DNA from: Clostridia bacterium
GTDB lineage: Bacteria; Bacillota; Clostridia; Christensenellales; Borkfalkiaceae
DNA: 64,000 bases
NCBI GenBank assembly: GCA_017465865.1
Contig: JAFTVF010000011.1
Span: forward strand, 28,337 to 92,336
Direction of reading: 5' to 3'
The position numbers and the translations under genes were made by a program. Below are positions 61,638-64,000 of the stretch, in pieces. Below the pieces are notes generated by a model, which was not told the DNA's origin, ran no database searches, and saw only the letters and a list, made by a program, of their open reading frames with translations. Positions within the stretch are counted from its first letter, which is position 1, and each line of letters starts with the position of its first letter.

Positions 61638-62006
61638 TTATTTAAGTTCAGCGGTAGCGCCAGCTTCTTTAAGTTTCGCAACGAGCGCCTCAGCGTCTGC
61701 CTTGGGAGCGTTTTCTTTGATAACGCCCATAGCTTCAACTGCTTTCTTCGCGTCAGCAAGACCAAGACCGGTAGCTTCTTTAACAACCTTGATAACCGCG
61801 ATCTTGTTCGCGCCGATGTCTTTAAGAACAACGTCGAATTCCGTCTTTTCTTCTGCTGCGGGAGCTGCTTCTGCTGCGCCTGCCGCTGCGGGAGCTGCTG
61901 CAACTGCAGCGCTTACGCCGAATTCTGCTTCGAGTGCTTTTACGAGTTCGTTCAATTCAAGAACGGTCATAGCTTTTACTTCTTCAATGAGTTTCTGTAC
62001 ATCCAT
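61638..62006 (-). CDS. rplL: Ribosomal protein L7/L12
   Basis: This acidic stalk protein binds translation factors. The 122 residues include the N-terminal dimer domain ([19 protein letters not shown]), an alanine-rich hinge ([21 protein letters not shown]) and the C-terminal factor-binding domain ([37 protein letters not shown]). The start MDVQKLIEE was chosen; GGAGG is 13 nt upstream, wider than usual. It follows rplJ as in most bacteria. Confidence 0.97.
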   Translation of the reverse strand: MDVQKLIEEVKAMTVLELNELVKALEAEFGVSAAVAAAPAAAGAAEAAPAAEEKTEFDVVLKDIGANKIAVIKVVKEATGLGLADAKKAVEAMGVIKENAPKADAEALVAKLKEAGATAELK

Positions 62007-62070
62007 GATTTTTTTTAATCCTCCGATTTTTAATAATGATTTTTTTAATAGATTTGGGTAGTGCTCAAAA

Positions 62071-62574
62071 TTAGTTTGCTGCTTTTGCTTTTGCGATAGC
62101 GTCCAGAACGCCAACGAACTTGGACAACGAGGACTGGAAGCAGCCCAGCATCTTCGCGATGAGTACTTCTTTCGAAGGGATCGCCGACAGCGCTTTCACG
62201 CCTGCCTTGTCAAGATACTTGTTCTCCACGTACGCGCACTTGGGCATCACTTTTTCCGCCAACGCAGGATTCGCTTTCGTTTCCTTTGCGAAAATCGCCG
62301 CGCCGCTCGTTTCGTCTGCGCAGAATACCGTTGCGGTCGTACCGTTGAGGTCTGCGTCGAAATCGGTAATACCGAGTTCGTTAAATGCTTTTCTCACAAG
62401 CGTGTTCTTATATACCTTGTATTCGCAGTTTGCTTCCTTGAATTTTCTTCTAAGGTCCGTTACTTCCAAAACGGTGAGTTTGTTGTAATCTGCAAACACG
62501 ATGGATTTGCTCGCCGTGATTTTTGCCTTGATTTCTTCTACGATTTGTTTTTTAGCTTCTACATTCGCCGACAT
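62071..62574 (-). CDS. rplJ: Ribosomal protein L10
   Basis: L10 anchors L7/L12 dimers to the 50S stalk base. The 167-residue protein has the family start ([29 protein letters not shown]) and the C-terminal helix that binds L12 ([20 protein letters not shown]). GGAGG lies before the ATG. It heads the rplJ-rplL pair, which has its own promoter and an autoregulatory leader. Confidence 0.97.
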   Translation of the reverse strand: MSANVEAKKQIVEEIKAKITASKSIVFADYNKLTVLEVTDLRRKFKEANCEYKVYKNTLVRKAFNELGITDFDADLNGTTATVFCADETSGAAIFAKETKANPALAEKVMPKCAYVENKYLDKAGVKALSAIPSKEVLIAKMLGCFQSSLSKFVGVLDAIAKAKAAN

Positions 62575-62579
62575 AGTTA

Positions 62580-62730
62580 CCTCCTTTAAGCGTTTCCGCC
62601 TGACATAAAAAATACCTTACACCGCGCGGTATAAGGACGTAATCACTTTCAAAAAGTATTTCCCATACCTAAACGAGCGGTTGCCCATCAAACCTTGCGG
62701 TGCTCGTTGTCTGCGGCTGTTGATTTTTAC
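62580..62730 (-). promoter_or_regulatory. Ribosomal L10 leader
   Basis: The minus-strand leader before rplJ has the L10-leader layout: AGACAACGAGCACCGCAAGG, GGGCAACCGCTCG pairing back with CGAGC, and a long hairpin TACCTTACACCGCGCGGTATAAGG near the start codon. L10(L12)4 binds this structure to repress its own synthesis. Confidence 0.8.
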
Positions 62731-62736
62731 TATGCT

Positions 62737-62765
62737 ATTATATCATCTCCGTCAAAGGCAGTCAA
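62737..62765 (-). promoter_or_regulatory. Promoter of rplJ-rplL
   Basis: TTGACT (62760-62765), 17 bp, TATAAT (62737-62742) on the minus strand. Confidence 0.75.
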
Positions 62766-62825
62766 CCGTTTTTAACCGCCTTTGACGAAAATTTTTCATT
62801 TTTTTACAGCTTGCGCTGCGTTGCC

Positions 62826-63512
62826 TTACATCTTAGGCAATACTTTCACGCCGGGGCCCATCGTCGAAGCAAGGGTAACGCTCTTGATATACGTACCTTT
62901 TGCCGCCGCGGGTTTCGCCTTTACAATCGCGTCCATAAGCGCCGTGAAGTTCTCCACCAGCTTGTCTTGACCGAAGCTCTTCTTACCGATCGGGCAGTGA
63001 ATGATCGCGGTCTTGTCAAGTCTGTATTCTACTTTACCTGCTTTGACTTCTGCGATCGCCTTTTCAACGTCCATCGTAACCGTACCCGACTTAGGGTTAG
63101 GCATCAAGCCCTTAGGACCGAGCACACGACCGATACGACCTACCATACCCATCATGTCGGGGGTGGTGATCATAACGTCGAAATCGAACCAGTTTTCGTT
63201 CTGGATCTTCGCGATCAGCTCTTCCGCGCCTACGTAGTCTGCGCCTGCCGCCGCCGCTGCGTCTGCTTTCGCGCCCTTTGCGATAACCAAAACCCTCTTG
63301 GTCTTACCCGTACCGTTGGGAAGTACGAGCACGCCACGAACCTGTTGGTCTGCCTGACGGGGGTCAACGCCCAAACGAACGTGCATTTCGATCGTTTCGT
63401 CGAATTTAGCCTTTGCCGTTTCAAGGAGTACGGATACGGCCTCTGCCGCTTCGTACTGTTTGGTCAAATCAAATGCTTTTACGCTATCCTGATATTTCTT
63501 TCCGTGTTTCAT
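62826..63512 (-). CDS. rplA: Ribosomal protein L1
   Basis: L1 forms the mobile stalk that moves E-site tRNA and represses its own operon in many bacteria. The 228-residue protein shows the full two-domain family ([23 protein letters not shown] at the start, [15 protein letters not shown] in the centre, and [20 protein letters not shown]-like end). It starts 18 bp after rplK. Confidence 0.97.
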   Translation of the reverse strand: MKHGKKYQDSVKAFDLTKQYEAAEAVSVLLETAKAKFDETIEMHVRLGVDPRQADQQVRGVLVLPNGTGKTKRVLVIAKGAKADAAAAAGADYVGAEELIAKIQNENWFDFDVMITTPDMMGMVGRIGRVLGPKGLMPNPKSGTVTMDVEKAIAEVKAGKVEYRLDKTAIIHCPIGKKSFGQDKLVENFTALMDAIVKAKPAAAKGTYIKSVTLASTMGPGVKVLPKM

Positions 63513-63530
63513 TTTTTACCGCCTCCTTGC

Positions 63531-63956
63531 TCACTCTTCGACGGTAACGCCCATGCTGCGAGCGGTACCTGCGACCATGCTGATCGCGCTTTCCAAGCTG
63601 GTGCAGTTGAGGTCGGGCATCTTCGTCTTTGCGATCTCTTCCACCTGCGCTTTCGTCAGCTTGCCGACTTTCACGCTGTTGGGTTTCGCGCTTGCCGTTT
63701 CAAGACCAAGCGCTTTCTTGATCAGAACGGGAGCGGGGGGCGTCTTCAAAATAAACGTGAACGAACGATCCTGATAGATCGTTACGACAACGGGAATAAT
63801 GAGACCGGGTTTGTCTGCCGTTTTTGCATTGAACTCCTTGGTGAATCCGGGCAGGTTGATACCGAACGGACCAAGCGTCGAGCCCACGGGAGGGGCGGGA
63901 GTCGCTTTCCCTGCGGGAAGTTGCAATTTTACGACTGCTGTGATTTTCTTAGCCAT
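63531..63956 (-). CDS. rplK: Ribosomal protein L11
   Basis: L11 is part of the GTPase-associated centre on 23S rRNA. The 141 residues are full length: [20 protein letters not shown], then [19 protein letters not shown], and the rRNA-binding C-terminus ([19 protein letters not shown], then [11 protein letters not shown]). It starts the rplK-rplA pair. The last 44 bp of the window upstream of it show no open frame typical of nusG and probably are leader. Confidence 0.97.
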   Translation of the reverse strand: MAKKITAVVKLQLPAGKATPAPPVGSTLGPFGINLPGFTKEFNAKTADKPGLIIPVVVTIYQDRSFTFILKTPPAPVLIKKALGLETASAKPNSVKVGKLTKAQVEEIAKTKMPDLNCTSLESAISMVAGTARSMGVTVEE

Positions 63957-64000
63957 AAAAATATTCTCCTTTGTGGTTTTGACAAGACGCCTTGAATGTA

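Noticed and set aside
62811-63995. Long open frame antisense to rplA and rplK
   Set aside because: It lies entirely on the wrong strand of two certain ribosomal genes, with no recognisable domain.
63957-64000. 3' end of nusG upstream of rplK
   Set aside because: All three frames are open but short, no stop codon or NusG-like ending is visible, and the stretch ends in a ribosome-binding site. It is more likely leader.

Overview
The window looks like a chromosome segment of an anaerobic Clostridia-type Firmicute, probably an uncultured gut lineage. The grounds are strong GGAGG ribosome-binding sites, TTGACA/TATAAT promoters, two T-box leaders, a glycine riboswitch, SipW-type secretion, and oxygen-defence redox proteins (flavodiiron protein, rubredoxin, 2x[4Fe-4S] ferredoxin). 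The exact taxon cannot be fixed from the sequence. No rRNA operon, CRISPR array, IS transposase or prophage core was seen.

Layout. 0-2.5 kb: uvrB with the first codons of uvrA, and a small membrane protein. 2.6-15.9 kb: one long minus-strand branched-chain amino acid operon, in transcription order leuA-ilvB-ilvN-ilvC-ilvD-leuC-leuD-leuB-(DUF815 AAA+)-ilvA-ridA, headed by a leucine-type T-box. Three of its junctions are filled exactly by a striking chain-of-hairpins repeat, and a fourth copy lies at 54.8 kb. ilvE (15.9-17.0 kb) has its own promoter. 17-19.2 kb: a glycine riboswitch-controlled Na+/amino acid symporter. 19.3-22.7 kb: galM and a DUF1538 membrane protein followed by two PII-like regulators. 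22.75-26.1 kb: tRNA-Val(CAC), then a visibly AT-rich accessory islet (XRE regulator, membrane protein, BspA-like LRR protein, P-loop protein). 26.2-32 kb: alcohol dehydrogenase, ferredoxin, cysteine desulfurase, EF-G-like GTPase, PAP2 phosphatase. 32-36 kb: a GH39 glycosidase/MFS transporter pair with a divergent LacI regulator. 36-41.3 kb: a short alaS, T-box controlled cysE-cysS, and hypotheticals. 41.5-46.7 kb: DeoR regulator, flavodiiron protein/rubredoxin/BFD-like operon, hpt, ribokinase-MFS.

46.8-50.8 kb holds a two-gene module: a membrane-anchored McrB-like AAA+ protein and a McrC/DUF2357-like zinc-ribbon partner. 50.8-55.1 kb: a GH43-like pseudogene, a YqgF-DUF1292 fusion, small proteins and repeat copy 4. 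55.1-61.6 kb: a cyclophilin-like lipoprotein, then a SipW/TasA-type surface-fibre operon (signal peptidase, anchored accessory protein, TasA-like subunit, giant beta-helix adhesin) with a divergent XRE regulator and repeated operator-like boxes. 61.6-64 kb: ribosomal genes rplK-rplA and rplJ-rplL with an L10 leader.

The leading candidates for something new are the modular hairpin-chain repeat, the membrane-tethered McrB-like pair, and the SipW-fibre operon with its local XRE switch. Several genes also appear to be expressed from leaderless mRNAs, because the -10 box lies 5-9 nt from the start codon.
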